A stretch of DNA of 35,109 nt from positions 1-35,109 of the forward strand of contig JAMNZB010000017.1 in NCBI GenBank assembly GCA_023622515.1. Direction: 5' to 3'. Positions 18,001 to 23,330 of the stretch are shown here, one piece after another (position 1 is the stretch's first letter; each line of letters opens with the position of its first letter). This stretch comes from Bacillota bacterium. Lineage in GTDB: Bacteria; Bacillota; Clostridia; Saccharofermentanales; DTU023. A program made the translations under genes and the position numbers. A model generated the notes under the pieces. That model had not been told where the DNA came from. It searched no databases and saw only the letters and a program-made list of their open reading frames with translations.

Positions 18001-19255
18001 AGGTCTCAGCATTCTTCACACGAATCTCATTACTTTGCAGGTCTTCTTTCATCGTTACAGCAGGGTCGGTAGAGGCGGAGGCGCCGGATGCTGCAAGGTC
18101 ACTTTCTGTCTGCTTTTGTTCCTGCATGGAAAAGTAGATACCGGCCAGCATCAGGTTTACGGAGTCGACAGAGAGACCGCCCTCAAGCTGGACACCACCG
18201 GCAGAATTGGAACCAACAACAAGTTCACCTTCATCATCTTTAGGAATGTTCCCATTCTCGTCTGCCGTAAAGGAATCAGAGGCAACAATGTTCAAGGCAA
18301 GGAAGTCAAAATCATCTTCGGGAACCTGAGTAGTAGCCTCGCTAGACTGCGCAGCAGCTCGGGCCTGTGCCCTTGTAACAAAAATGCCACCCAGATAGGT
18401 ACCCTTATTGACAACTACGGTAATGCTGTCCGTCGAAGCTTTTTTACCGGCAGCAATAGCCGCATCGATCGCTTGTTGGATGGCATTGGCCGTCGCATTG
18501 TTTTGGTAGACAGTCGTCTCATCTCCGGAAATATAGGCAGAACCTTTGGGGATTTCGTAGCCTTGGGCAACCGGCTTGGAAGATGTACTGCTGCTAGCTG
18601 TGGTGGTTCCCGGGTTAGCGGGGGGATTAGCACTAGGTGGCGGGGGTGCCATCAGTGGTGGTGGCGCCATCATAGGGCCAGGTGCAAGCGGTTCATTGTC
18701 GCTGCTATCAGCTTCGGAATTATGGTATTCTCCGAAACCGCTCGCATCACCGGGTGCACTTTCGTCTCCGGACATGCTTGCGTCACCGGATACATTTTCA
18801 TCACCCGATGCGTTTTCATCTCCACTTGCACTGTCATTTCCGGACGTGCTTTCGTTTCCGGACATGCTTGCGTCATCGGAAGCACTTTCATCACCCGATA
18901 CGTTTTCACCTTGGCTTGCACTGTCATCACCGGACGTGCTTTCGTTTCCGGACATGCTTCCGTCAGCGGATGCACTCTCATCTCCGGATGAGTTTTCACC
19001 TTGGCTTGCACTTTCATCACCGGATGAGCTTTCACCTTGGCTTGCACTGTCATCACCGGATGAGCTTTCGTCTCCTGATGTGTTCTCATCTTCGGACGTG
19101 CTGTCGTCAGCGGACGCGCTAGCACCAGCAGGCGGATTGCCGTAATCGGGCAAACTTTCTTCGCCCGGATCAGCAATAACTACAAGCGACATCGACAAGA
19201 CTAAAGTCAGTATAGCCATAGTCGCCAATAGTTTTATTTTGGCTGTTCTTTTCAT
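1..19255 (-). CDS. Giant beta-strand-repeat surface protein (adhesin-like), 3' end truncated by the window edge; at least 6,418 codons
   Basis: Reverse-strand frame starting ATG at 19255 (MKRTAKIKLLATMAILTLVLSMSLVVIADPGEE...; Sec signal peptide) with a purine-rich RBS (aaaggtggaaaataaaATG). The same phase (codon high base = 1 mod 3) was checked by hand near 18740, 13090, 7220 and 4-28 and is open at each point. Content is repetitive, e.g. 'GVGVGVAVAVIFGNVRAYVDEGSVLSAEGDVNILARS'. Absent from the ORF track only because it has no stop in the window. Confidence 0.93.
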   Translation of the reverse strand, partial: MKRTAKIKLLATMAILTLVLSMSLVVIADPGEESLPDYGNPPAGASASADDSTSEDENTSGDESSSGDDSASQGESSSGDESASQGENSSGDESASADGSMSGNESTSGDDSASQGENVSGDESASDDASMSGNESTSGNDSASGDENASGDENVSGDASMSGDESAPGDASGFGEYHNSEADSSDNEPLAPGPMMAPPPLMAPPPPSANPPANPGTTTASSSTSSKPVAQGYEIPKGSAYISGDETTVYQNNATANAIQQAIDAAIAAGKKASTDSITVVVNKGTYLGGIFVTRAQARAAAQSSEATTQVPEDDFDFLALNIVASDSFTADENGNIPKDDEGELVVGSNSAGGVQLEGGLSVDSVNLMLAGIYFSMQEQKQTESDLAASGASASTDPAVTMKEDLQSNEIRVKNAETFAWYGTSLGDDVIISLTNIEESIIIDSGAGDDKIKTTINQKASYSYDTGATAAENLEGNTEELIEDLRSNTQKGLTAGINEIANAVTDHEGNIVAYDDTRLEIEVRTGDGDDELELTLVNGTEILVPDKQDGSTGNASGGSGATGGGSTQENILINVDLSASHMSIDTGDGADSVTLEGRMKLDNISTIGLQALINGVYKAATELSQATTTSNGDRLLPQTEIEINGGTGDDLYTIDSTLAFTSFRGVDATLIGDEESEPYFDRVHLTGKVGNSYLDAGDNRLSYDADSHTLSMNANAEVSVLNGAIELSNLYAEMNLALDKIDAITDSLDGKIEIIASMAQMATKEFESFKNYIIEGYKGKNAANKLSSFTNNSGEGTILTNLCIGSSGSDLVVGHVNAPHVNILLTAENPLPNASAKIRVEGNVNGRNVLMSAKKTDSHKLTLVENDLQDEEDHIGIEASLLDIASDASVTIAEGATITATEAVDISVSSKQTQGLIPSIEDLIPGYNTMDDVEKEGALAQWNSASNLNFIAIKVGSAIVDILGQVSAGAIRAGATSFVDTDSTNAALRSFGMPLAIGVVVSEAGINVAGNAELTSDVGGVTLKADSQVELTTEAKSGRLPFTLALSVVSNKAYVDIRENAVIQAEGDLRANAYATVQTRTISTGSNEMPQTNFGTPTPATNPGGNSNSIPSQNSNKLDVGKSGGFFAISVVDQDVYTAIRDAASVITGEAMSLNSGAHVHAVNEATSNPHEGGNSMTLDQLLKKFCGDGTNTGIFTQLANKFSGNPGGTTTPGGTANTNKQKKSATLNNVLNKLTGQNTGAANLVNQGTTGAANDDGNTTNSIQLVGALAVTYIGNNNKSYIDTSGSLSAGGTIGVRATGSMIANTLADGSPVKRTSAGSTGNASGLTATANTDTSYPGGVYGVVTVPTLINGFVSITGTPAALDAVKFKVVAQPGYDLQSEIVNGQTKYFITVSGTTPGSAAQKIYLEVYEDPWVSVGHTAYKLASGQSWIASNGDTVNAQFIPKKVSINCTNSDPKAGSALVTGDESVNYILPFADEGQELYVKIKVNPGYQITDVSYTVTTVDANGSATTTTHTAQPHSTMPKDAQGNSIYLLPHFNVKGKIDVRVSYGGMSTRLEIGPANSALSGLAKVSRTDTTGAAVVIYDNDASTPIPGSTQDNEPNPVSVGETLTMTIDMTNVKSGALQKYILKDSLRFNGTTPIYIKDIVWDEQTKTYTCKFNVPVGENLSDQAVLTWTTTTDKRKAQGTIKDSSTAIGVGLVVAVANYNNEAYINHSSGIIQAGGLEVSAKTAAASSSAISKAGFTAADLGLAGALTVHVVTINNKANVDGAGRVDLAEDSDLLLSSTIAMANYVTAADAGGLASATGASSSGTSSPNTGNPSTPKPTIPSSTTPAASGSTGTVNKQGSNNDSVGVGAGIAVGVIGVDCVAEIADSLLLKMNDDSTKLGKLDVKASFNGNEKMTAKAGASGGTAVVPVLALDVSGIYVNASTGSNLTHSLKFAGNVNVNANNTINRSISADAAAAGTGVGVGGAFIVDVLNDSAKANLGRNVSGKNVNVKAKSISRLNGKAKASAAGASSKGNSASQPPAASGASSSGSSGSSGSSGSSGSSGNSASGDGDPGSGSSGDDSGDGDSDEDLGAAMQNLFNEGEADQITDKNTAAASNMAGNVNSTNVNSNSVSALTADRQKAQTSEGSVQVAASLVVNVQQNDSIARIADGVVIKAAGDILVSSENDTDGIITANSSATNSTTGVGVGVAINTVFYENIAYVGAAHISANSLTIKAELVESANKYNQELLMEKLMEQILDALTVETFVQSIFTKATDIEDGEDAGKAISTFVLDMGQEAYGLTLKPEEVKVIVDSIYDRIKAALTGEDLKAPSPEEYADLIEAVMTFAVEYIKNGMTLEDIIGPEGWQEVIAEITNNIKDPKKLQELLDTMTLALAALLGSNDELDGIGSRISASAVSGVGASEVGVAGSLALSVVKGKTEAIVSDYEAGSIATVNGVITLLANGAQTVYTTAGSSLDYKGSVDKNKQAANGATNGGANSSTQNATANTPATRTPTGNAANSQTANGKTVGVGAAIAMAFVDMTVNAGIGAGRSVLAKALEVKAIEQNNLETISVAGTDPIARSETTNSTVVNGQTVPNTQAKDISVDASVSVGLIDNHLKAYVGNESPGYSITTLQLTDGDLTVFASQKGETKTKASGYAVGGSTAVGAAVAVNLAISDVLAQLVADGTVSGKVEVKSETVNYDDANALALAMGADMERYTQKFVAAQNRPLIDGKKTTNKTNNKLNDRLNQQGQQNTSNNANPLSTNALQSQNAGTVAVNQQNNNGSLGSGSAVGNNAIIPNSSAVKGGANASNLSPSAQEEQTVQVAAAVGVNVTNHKALAGILGNLTAASFEALVGNNGNFSTVATGAAVTTEGGYSVNGRKKTNTIGAAVAVSVNNNIAQADLGGKLTATSGNIIADSNLTQNMEGVYRGKYATLAVAGAASGGGDTVVAGALAIMVANGKSQVNVADAGSLIAENGAVILKSYDKSKLNAAAMAASVSGGSTVGVGASFALLYAKNQVQTLVGDNVKVRAKSFTAEAEKEAVNIGDFTYPLELQDIVTIIPKEQKDYIPPEPDEQGMIILTQEEDGSYRVNSNIQMEDLENALQMSSVIGTVNYYALAVAGTIMGSDASEDSKAAVAGSVAMLFNNSLTEAKLGDKLDIILSQGDLNVKAVSHNNSRLIGGAVSASSATAGVGVNVASLVAKDKVTASIGNNGVIEVNKGAAKLIADNETDAWIITAAAALSGDDAKATIGGGLTVSITESQAHASIGQGTKLNAKHDISVEAINNADLILGSLSVSLQNSASGAVAAGGTVAVSVSDSRAEASVGAESEITSSKGAIRVKAENDELVLSLLASASAASAAASGAATINVLVTNAQALATIGNAAKLEAKNMVSVTADGESKLIGILLAAAATTGTDPAVGATILVNVFNRENIASVASGATIISQSDNVIVDAFADEKTIMLGIAGGFSEGLSLSGNIQVNVGSSTVKASVGDGSKVTAYDSIGVSADLDSLVVLIAANASFSTGSSSVGGTTITTVLNNNVQALVGRNAVLNAKTLGGSGIKSRKRDEKRRGVIVHARADEVSVMLGVSAVGAGGPAAVSGVVDTLVSKSKVKAKIGSHVSDDEEDGDGEEDEDPDAASTVTTSGDVAVEAIANTFAINFGGAVSISLGTAAVGATVVSIIFDKSVTASLIGVVTAKDVTVEAKSVDDLVLVGVTAGITPGTAAVSIGGNVLVFQNKVNSILGGEITESGDVSVLSTSDSLLINFAASLAASDNVGVGGAAVITYFKGETTAKLLSGCKLKASGKLEVKALSNEFVTADCVGLSGGANVGVSGAVDIIITKVITQAIVEDAIETVVEGSNEVVRASLEASSINIEARDDYKLVAIAFSFSFGSTAAVGVTAMVTVAKNTVTAGIGNNYDVKTTDDGSVHVSAHSAREVRTYTGSMGLSGTAGIGATIMVTVIGGKLDGDSSEALDEHFDSDGLFNGNGESGEGGQRGMKQSAPSIAGDYYNSASLNADLASDGNKLSETQVGHQVQRKDSQGRLLYLDSQGNETTAPQDASGNANEPSMEMVYDGASDYRSDDFNSKADSNKVRRTDAEGNPLYLDANGNETTASHDANGQAHDAAYETSYDDYEPGAGLEVGENSDRDNAAAIGKRSNEDSDINPEEENLKDSTTAYIGQYTNVTSAGDINVKAFDNVIAEHLTASAGMAASGAGVGVGIAVAVIFGNVRAYVDEGSVLSAEGDVNILARSGSSPVAATSGQNDMLKGYINNDDVSLSDLTIRTISFSAAAGVAGVGVAVGSTSLISLTEAYLAGDVIKADNVHVKAQSEYPYVISGTLTAGGGVAGVAASISIVTISGDSFAGIKGQAQLSNVGNVHVLADAKAGALSMNGAASAGGVAVNGLISVVVNRAEVESMIGQGVSITASGKVEVASDVETTADAILVGAGVGGVSVGVSVAVVVLDADILTYVGAAPGSTSNTGSVGIIKADTVQVVSDIYTDANAFVASFTAGGVAVNGNVLLVFNFTEAKTGISRINVETGGNIDVDANMKSFSKAFLLDIIASTISVGVTVSYVGLQSDNLAFIDSDGIDSEGVTVESRNGAINVFAGHEENENKAIADVTAVSGAVGGMVVNLNAAVADNHAKNKAIVKGLGSLKASGAVNVLANGEARADAKIIGISLAPGLAVAGSFAVALLRSEQLAELKEASVTASGIEVVSNLNKDINDGVSRAELVTGSGGIVTVTANVAVAYGQNKSFAKLAPKNLTVNAGNVKLGSYGNADVLSKSSNLSVSAASAGMMVNTAYSQSVFEAVLELPEEGLVSADKVEVKAIYRANAIADLTPNIAGVGINIASIGANVAVSNADSKALAAVRGSGQIKANSLSILADGTAVSTASTKTPKLSAGVVDIAANVLVALLDAQNQAILAGCQIEGAEVSVVAKLNDGPNEGAYAKLASSDEADESNANVSMNIVSGTVNTAVAINDSLNEALIMPYEVGTEVLAYTQISAPSKSLKLRSIANSIAIPSIQTPDVDMSYISVGVTVITAKANGTFRAVIDSNSDIEVSSVDVTNSYIAKADAHTAQAVGGLSTSLVKGEVNVALAKVATVAEAGIRGSGSITASGNVNIETTGIATATTGIVTSKVSLAGIRIAANVLKSTLAADQKAFIEDAKVTAKNVSVLSELNEERDNGVPKYGAVAKLGSITEDSILNASLVNASVNVAIATADASSQACIDGASIDLIDADNLADAGHLKVRSDASSYAIAGVAIPKVNIGLVSIGVNVLYAYANGNFQATVNLPDPAYIKADNIDIENKYVSLADAKTTQSKGGIKAELYSGEVNLALAKVGTVAGAGIRGNGSVTASGNVNIETKGVATATTGIATSEVSLTGIKIAVNVLDSTLEAEQKAFIENAKVTAKNVSVLSELNKGRSDGAVARLGNVTEGSLDVNLIGSNVNIATATANASSLAYTDGASIDLSDTDNLADAGHLKVRSDATSYAIAGVAIPNGNIGLVSIGTNKLYAYANGNFQATINLPAPAYIKADNIDIENEYDSYAEAKTTQSAGGVGVDLYSGEVNLAQAKVGTVAGAGIRGNGSVTATADVNVKTTATAIATTGITANTVSLSSIKIAVSVLESTLEADQEAFIEGVNVEAAKVSVLSELNKSGSNGAVAKLGNTTGDLAASASLIGGSTNKATAIADASSKAYTDGASIDVGNTGEFSVISNASSNALADIVLPTANIGLASIGANMMTAQANGSFLATVNGTSGTVKAKTIKINNTYSANAKARTAQSARIALVDGQVNVGKASTGSKAGAGINVSLDSDDGDGEGDPALIINATRIEIFTKGTANAEASVGTQSHIIFAQITASKLEARVGSAQKAQLNKAVVETDSVSIESKLNTNSGEGATAVLGSLCKSGEISASSYSLDVSAVTAIMEGSSKASINGARIESSGAVTLLNEAKSYAKAYTGTGSANLGLIGVGLMIVEADANGDFAAYVSNSTLEAKTGGSNRLSVRSNVTARSEAIGEQPIVGITFVSADVNTANAETGMINNAYIKNSSISTTGSISSSVNGNQMENGLELYADSTATAYATIVAPRAEISGADLLISDVDAIVSAKQNAYIEASEINSTYEVCVVAWLNDNGGQGAEAVLGASSVGLSAISVNINTADASVKAENRAYVKASRFGSSDTHSGSLTILSKAESYAKAHYSNSSYAGNFAKVGVLQMNAEAAGTFEAYLDSTGAEVYVKDIHIDLIYKSISKAESTQPRGGIALGMFSGERNEAKAYSKTVGKAYMGGSGKVYAKGDISVQAKGSGSQSKAVVEGKLVEVSSVSVGRNFAQANLNVNQEAYIGGKDKGKIDAGGKVSVVSYVNDASAKGTLGSNGGAGVSLMDGSEQYADAYVNMSNRAAIRGSVSINSGKNA
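2150..4060 (-). repeat. Three tandem, highly similar ~705-723 bp in-frame superrepeats of the giant ORF
   Basis: 'gctgtaacactaccattgccgcgaat' occurs at 2475 and 3180 (705 bp apart) with a diverged copy at 3903 (723 bp). 'cctttatataagcggga' occurs at 2644 and 3349 (705 bp). Confidence 0.85.
17295..17925 (-). repeat. Four RTX-like calcium-binding-type motifs within the giant ORF
   Basis: GGTGDDLYTI (~17300), TGDGADSVTL (~17480), TGDGDDELEL (~17660), GAGDDKIKT (~17900); spacing about 180, 180 and 240 bp. Confidence 0.6.
18740..19117 (-). repeat. In-frame 18-bp (hexapeptide, consensus x-S-G-D-E-S) degenerate tandem array, about 21 units
   Basis: ASADDS TSEDEN TSGDES SSGDDS ASQGES SSGDES ASQGEN SSGDES ASADGS MSGNES TSGDDS ASQGEN VSGDES ASDDAS MSGNES TSGNDS ASGDEN ASGDEN VSGDAS MSGDES APGDAS read directly from the reverse strand. 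Confidence 0.9.
19169..19255 (-). other. Predicted Sec signal peptide of the giant protein
   Basis: MKRTAKIKLLATMAILTLVLSMSLVVIA-DPGEE: basic n-region, hydrophobic core, small residues before a polar mature start. Confidence 0.8.
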
Positions 19256-19346
19256 TTTATTTTCCACCTTTTCCACGCCTATCCCCAGCCGTTGCCGACC
19301 TGCGAAATAGCGTCATCCCTTTGCTTGCTATTTGCTTTACTATTGC

Positions 19347-20408
19347 TTAATAGCGCGCTTCGTCATCTGTTTCCTCCAATTGCTGCAACAGCTGTGCTGC
19401 CTGATAGGAAATCGTGTTGTCGGCATCGCTACCGATATACTCCGCAGCAAACAGCAAATCATCCCGGACCTTTTCCGCATCATAATTTTCGACCATCAAA
19501 CCACTGATGCCTCGGCTATAGTGGCTGAGCTGCAGCATGCTCTCGCCCTCAATTGATGCGTTAAGGTACTCCATTGCCTCGGCGTATAATCCATCGCTCA
19601 TGAAGCATAAACCAATGTAATACTGAACTCCCTCATAAGATTTGCCTGAATCTAATGCCAGTTGAAGATGCTCACGGGCACGTAAAAAATCGGAAAGTTG
19701 GATACAAGTCAGGCCATAGAGATAGTGACATTCGGAGGGTTCTTCCAGCTCTTCTTCTGCTTCAAGAATCTTGCGATACTGCTCTTCCGCACCTGCATAG
19801 TCCTCAAGAGAGAACATGGCTTGGGCAAGCAAACGCCTTACTTCTAAATTATCGTTTTCAATCTGCAAATAGCGGTCAAGCGTCTGAATAAGTTGTTCAA
19901 GGTCATCTTGTGTCGCAAAAATCTGCGCTTTAACAAGAAGGGCATCTAAAGAGTCAGGAGCTTCCAGCAGGACCTGATCCAGCGGCAGTAATGCTTCGCT
20001 GTATCTTTCCAACAGGACCAACAAACAAGCTTGTTTCAGCAGAAGTTCCAGGTGCAGTTCCTGATCACTTCCATCCTCCTGCTTGATACACTGTTCAATG
20101 CTGGCCAAGGCTCCTGCATAATCCTCCTCCGCTATCTGAATACTTGCGATTCGGTAATGGTTTTCCAGACTCGTAGCTTCGGAGGCATGCCAGTATTTTT
20201 CCTGAAGACGATTAATCGTATCTAAATTAACATAAGGGGTATTTTCAACCAGATAGTTTGTGGCTGCCTCTGTAGATGAGTCAGCTTTTATTCGCACAAC
20301 AACCAAGCTGTTGGCTAACAACGAGGAAAGCACCGCTATAACAAGTACACCGGCGATTAGTCTCTTTCTCGGTCTCGTATAGGGTTTTGTCAAGTCAACA
20401 TTTACCAA
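19347..20408 (-). CDS. Membrane-anchored tetratricopeptide-repeat protein
   Basis: 353 aa ORF, TTG start with RBS gaggag 6 nt upstream; N-terminal basic segment then TM helix (RLIAGVLVIAVLSSLLANSLVVV), followed by multiple TPR-like helices (e.g. EDYAGAEEQYRKILEAEEELEEPSECHYLYGLTCIQLSDFLRAREHLQLAL). Confidence 0.85.
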   Translation of the reverse strand: MVNVDLTKPYTRPRKRLIAGVLVIAVLSSLLANSLVVVRIKADSSTEAATNYLVENTPYVNLDTINRLQEKYWHASEATSLENHYRIASIQIAEEDYAGALASIEQCIKQEDGSDQELHLELLLKQACLLVLLERYSEALLPLDQVLLEAPDSLDALLVKAQIFATQDDLEQLIQTLDRYLQIENDNLEVRRLLAQAMFSLEDYAGAEEQYRKILEAEEELEEPSECHYLYGLTCIQLSDFLRAREHLQLALDSGKSYEGVQYYIGLCFMSDGLYAEAMEYLNASIEGESMLQLSHYSRGISGLMVENYDAEKVRDDLLFAAEYIGSDADNTISYQAAQLLQQLEETDDEARY

Positions 20409-20471
20409 GCTTATCTCCTCTATTTGTGGGCATTACGCTCTCGTTGGTCATTTTTTGTGGCAAAATCATAA

Positions 20472-20500
20472 AAAATACATCCCTATAGCTTTTGCCTCAA
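20472..20500 (-). promoter_or_regulatory. Candidate sigma-A-type promoter for the TPR/giant-ORF transcription unit
   Basis: Reverse strand TTGAGG - 17 nt - TATTTT, with TG immediately before the -10; about 65 bp upstream of the TPR start. Confidence 0.3.
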
Positions 20501-20790
20501 AAATCAATTTCGCTTGCATTTCCACAAGCTCTAAAAATATTTTGACTCACTCTTCATTGTAGAGATAAATTGATGAATTGTGATGTGAGCATTTCTCATG
20601 TTTTAATTTTTTTTTGCAAATTTTTAAGGATTTTAAGATTTTTTATGAAGCACATGCTCCTTAACGGCTTTCATCGAACTGTTCCGGGCTAAAAAGGCTC
20701 TCATACATTTCAGAACGGCGTTTTCACCCTTATTCAGCCTTTCTGAAGCTACTAATTTTCTGCTTGCGGGGATTTATGGTTGAGGATCCT

Positions 20791-23307
20791 CTACTCTTTG
20801 AAGAAGCGTTCAAGTTCGAGCCTTTTATTCTTTCCGGTCCCGGAAATTCCCATTTTGTTAAAAATGTGCGAAAGATGATTTTGGACGGTTCCGGCAGAAA
20901 TATGGAGTTCTTTTGCGATTTCCGCCGAAGTCATTCGCTGAGCGGCAAGCTTTGCAATTTCAAATTCTCTTTCCGAAAGCCCGTAGTCCGAATACTTTTT
21001 AAAATATTTACTGAAAATTTTCTCCTTGCCTGCCTGTAGCATATCGGAAAGCTTCAATACCTTATCGATATATTCTGTATACTCATTTTCCTTTATTAAT
21101 TCCAAAAGCTGTTTTGAAATACCGTTTATATTTTCAGCAAAAGGCATCAGAATGCGATCCGGCATAGCCAAGTTTAAAGCAATTTTCAGCTCGCTAAGTG
21201 CCTCCTCGCCTCTATCTATTTTTTCCAAGGCAGCGGCAAGTTGAATATGCAGCCATATACTGCATAGTACATTGTTGAAAATCCCGTATAAGTTCTGACA
21301 TTCTCCCTTCCGTGCAATGACAGCCGTATATTCACCTTTAGCCAAAAGCAACTGATTATAGTATGTATGGAGTACAGGCATGGCCGGGAAGGTGACCAGA
21401 GTTTCGGAAAGCTTGCCTTCCAATAGCCACTTGGGCGCGTCCTGTGGGCGATTCAAGGAGGAAGCAATAAACATCTGACAAATCTCTAAGGTGTTAATTA
21501 GGTCATATTGATTATTACTACGCAGCAATTCCCTCATGTTTTTCATACTTTTTTCAACTTTATCGTAGTTGCCGCGCAAAATTTCCAGCCGCATATTCAA
21601 AAATTCACTGGCCAGCATAATGCTGAACTGATTTTTCTTTTTTGCTGCAGACATACCCACCTTATTCGAAATATCAGCGTTGATAAATTCTCCGCGTTCG
21701 TAATAAAGTTCTGCTGCAAATACATGCTCGGAACCATTACCGTGCCCATTCGAAACCTGATAATAGTAAGGCATACAGTCCTTCATCTCTTCATTTTCAT
21801 TATCGGCAAAACCGACAGCGCTGTGGTATAGCATCAAAATAGAGGGGGAGCCAAAGGTCCATGAGTCATTAGGGTCTACACTGTATGTAGCCCTTCCAAG
21901 CAAGTTGCAAGCCCTCCTGTGGTATTCACTCATTGCGGAAATATTGTTGAAAGCGGTAAAACTCTCAGAAATTTCCGCATCACCCAGCAGATTATTTTTC
22001 TCCTCATCCGAAAGCGTGTCGTTTATTTCCAGGGATTTCAAAAGAAGGGCTTTTAGGCGATACAGCTCTTCAATATTATTGAAGGCAAACATGGTCAGCA
22101 TACTTACGGTCAAAGCACCGGGATATTGCAAGAGGATTTCCTCCGGGCAGTTGCCTATCCAAGAGAGAAAATCCCGGGCATGTTCAAAATTTAAGCATAC
22201 CGCTCTGTCTTTTTCGATGCAGGATAAAATTTTTTCGTAGTTTTCCGCCTTTGCATAGCTAAAATATGCCTGGAGATAATCTTCCTGCTCAACAAACCAG
22301 TCGCCTAAGTGCGTATAGCACTCTTTTTGATATTCCGGAGATTTTTGCGAGAAAAAGTATCGCACACTCTGCCGGAGCATGTAATGGTAGCGGTATAAGT
22401 TATCGTTCCTGCTAATAAAGGCATTGTTCTTGGAAAGAGCGTTCAGAATTCTCCCGCTATTATTAGCGTTACCACAGCCCTGCCACAGATAAGCTGCCTG
22501 TTCTTTAGTGAATTCGTTGCTTATCCCCATCAAAATTAAAAAATCTCTTTCCTCCTGGCTCAAAGGTTCTAATAAAACTTTGTTAATTAAGCTAAAAATA
22601 TCGCCGGAACCGGAGAGCCATTTCTTATTTCTTTCATATGACTTAAAGTTCAGATAGATTATAGAAAACCAACCTTCACTTGAAATCGCCAGTTCGTCGA
22701 GCTCTTCTGCCGATGCTTTGATTCCACAATAGTTTGCATATTCGTACAGTTCTTTTGCATTAAGTTTTAAGTCGTAAACAGATATCTCGAAAAGTTGATG
22801 GCCAAGCTCCATTCTCTCCATCTCGTTGAAAATCTGATTTCGCGATAGGAGTACGATGTGAATGTTGCCGGGCAGATTTTTTGCAAAAAACATAATCAGA
22901 GGTACGATCGCCTCTGAGGGTAAAATATGAAGATCGTCAAAAATAAAAAACAAATCCTCCTTGCACCCCGAAAAGGCGGAATTCAAAATCTCCGAATACA
23001 TGGCAAGCGACTGGATATCCCTCGGATAAGCCAGTGCCGTCAATTGCTCATAAAGGCCGGGAATTCCTCTGAACATCCTGCAAAAGCCTGTCCAGAAATC
23101 CGTGACCGAATCCGACACAATTAGTTGTTTGAAAAACAGGGAAGACAGATTGCTTTTTGTTCTGCGTGTTGACCACCATTTGACAGCAGTCGTTTTTCCG
23201 TATCCCATAGGAGCAATTATGGTTGTAATCGGGTATTTAGCGATTTCGGAAAGTCTGCTCTTCAGACGCTGTGTTATGAATATTTCACTCAAGTATGAAT
23301 TTCCCAC
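20791..23307 (-). CDS. LuxR-family transcriptional regulator, MalT/LAL-like (STAND ATPase + C-terminal HTH)
   Basis: 838 aa, GTG start preceded by gagaggag; Walker A APMGYGKTT, Walker B-like LFFIFDDLHIL, C-terminal LuxR HTH (LSEREFEIAKLAAQRMTSAEIAKELHISAGTVQNHLSHIFNKMGI). Confidence 0.93.
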   Translation of the reverse strand: MGNSYLSEIFITQRLKSRLSEIAKYPITTIIAPMGYGKTTAVKWWSTRRTKSNLSSLFFKQLIVSDSVTDFWTGFCRMFRGIPGLYEQLTALAYPRDIQSLAMYSEILNSAFSGCKEDLFFIFDDLHILPSEAIVPLIMFFAKNLPGNIHIVLLSRNQIFNEMERMELGHQLFEISVYDLKLNAKELYEYANYCGIKASAEELDELAISSEGWFSIIYLNFKSYERNKKWLSGSGDIFSLINKVLLEPLSQEERDFLILMGISNEFTKEQAAYLWQGCGNANNSGRILNALSKNNAFISRNDNLYRYHYMLRQSVRYFFSQKSPEYQKECYTHLGDWFVEQEDYLQAYFSYAKAENYEKILSCIEKDRAVCLNFEHARDFLSWIGNCPEEILLQYPGALTVSMLTMFAFNNIEELYRLKALLLKSLEINDTLSDEEKNNLLGDAEISESFTAFNNISAMSEYHRRACNLLGRATYSVDPNDSWTFGSPSILMLYHSAVGFADNENEEMKDCMPYYYQVSNGHGNGSEHVFAAELYYERGEFINADISNKVGMSAAKKKNQFSIMLASEFLNMRLEILRGNYDKVEKSMKNMRELLRSNNQYDLINTLEICQMFIASSLNRPQDAPKWLLEGKLSETLVTFPAMPVLHTYYNQLLLAKGEYTAVIARKGECQNLYGIFNNVLCSIWLHIQLAAALEKIDRGEEALSELKIALNLAMPDRILMPFAENINGISKQLLELIKENEYTEYIDKVLKLSDMLQAGKEKIFSKYFKKYSDYGLSEREFEIAKLAAQRMTSAEIAKELHISAGTVQNHLSHIFNKMGISGTGKNKRLELERFFKE

Positions 23308-23330
23308 ATGAAGCTCCTCTCATTATCTTG

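Noticed and set aside
1396-18633. Many other plus- and minus-strand ORFs of 60-240 aa in the track
   Set aside because: Out-of-frame shadows of the single long frame; no RBS or domain support.
17882-18991. 369-aa plus-strand ORF with repeated 'FVSGHACVTG' peptides
   Set aside because: Its repeats are the antisense reading of the SGDES hexapeptide array; the sense frame has a signal peptide, RBS and coherent domain structure.
18670-19176. 168-aa minus-strand ORF (MLIRAKKVCPITAIRLL...)
   Set aside because: Alternative frame of the hexapeptide array on the same strand as the giant ORF; repetitive without independent support.
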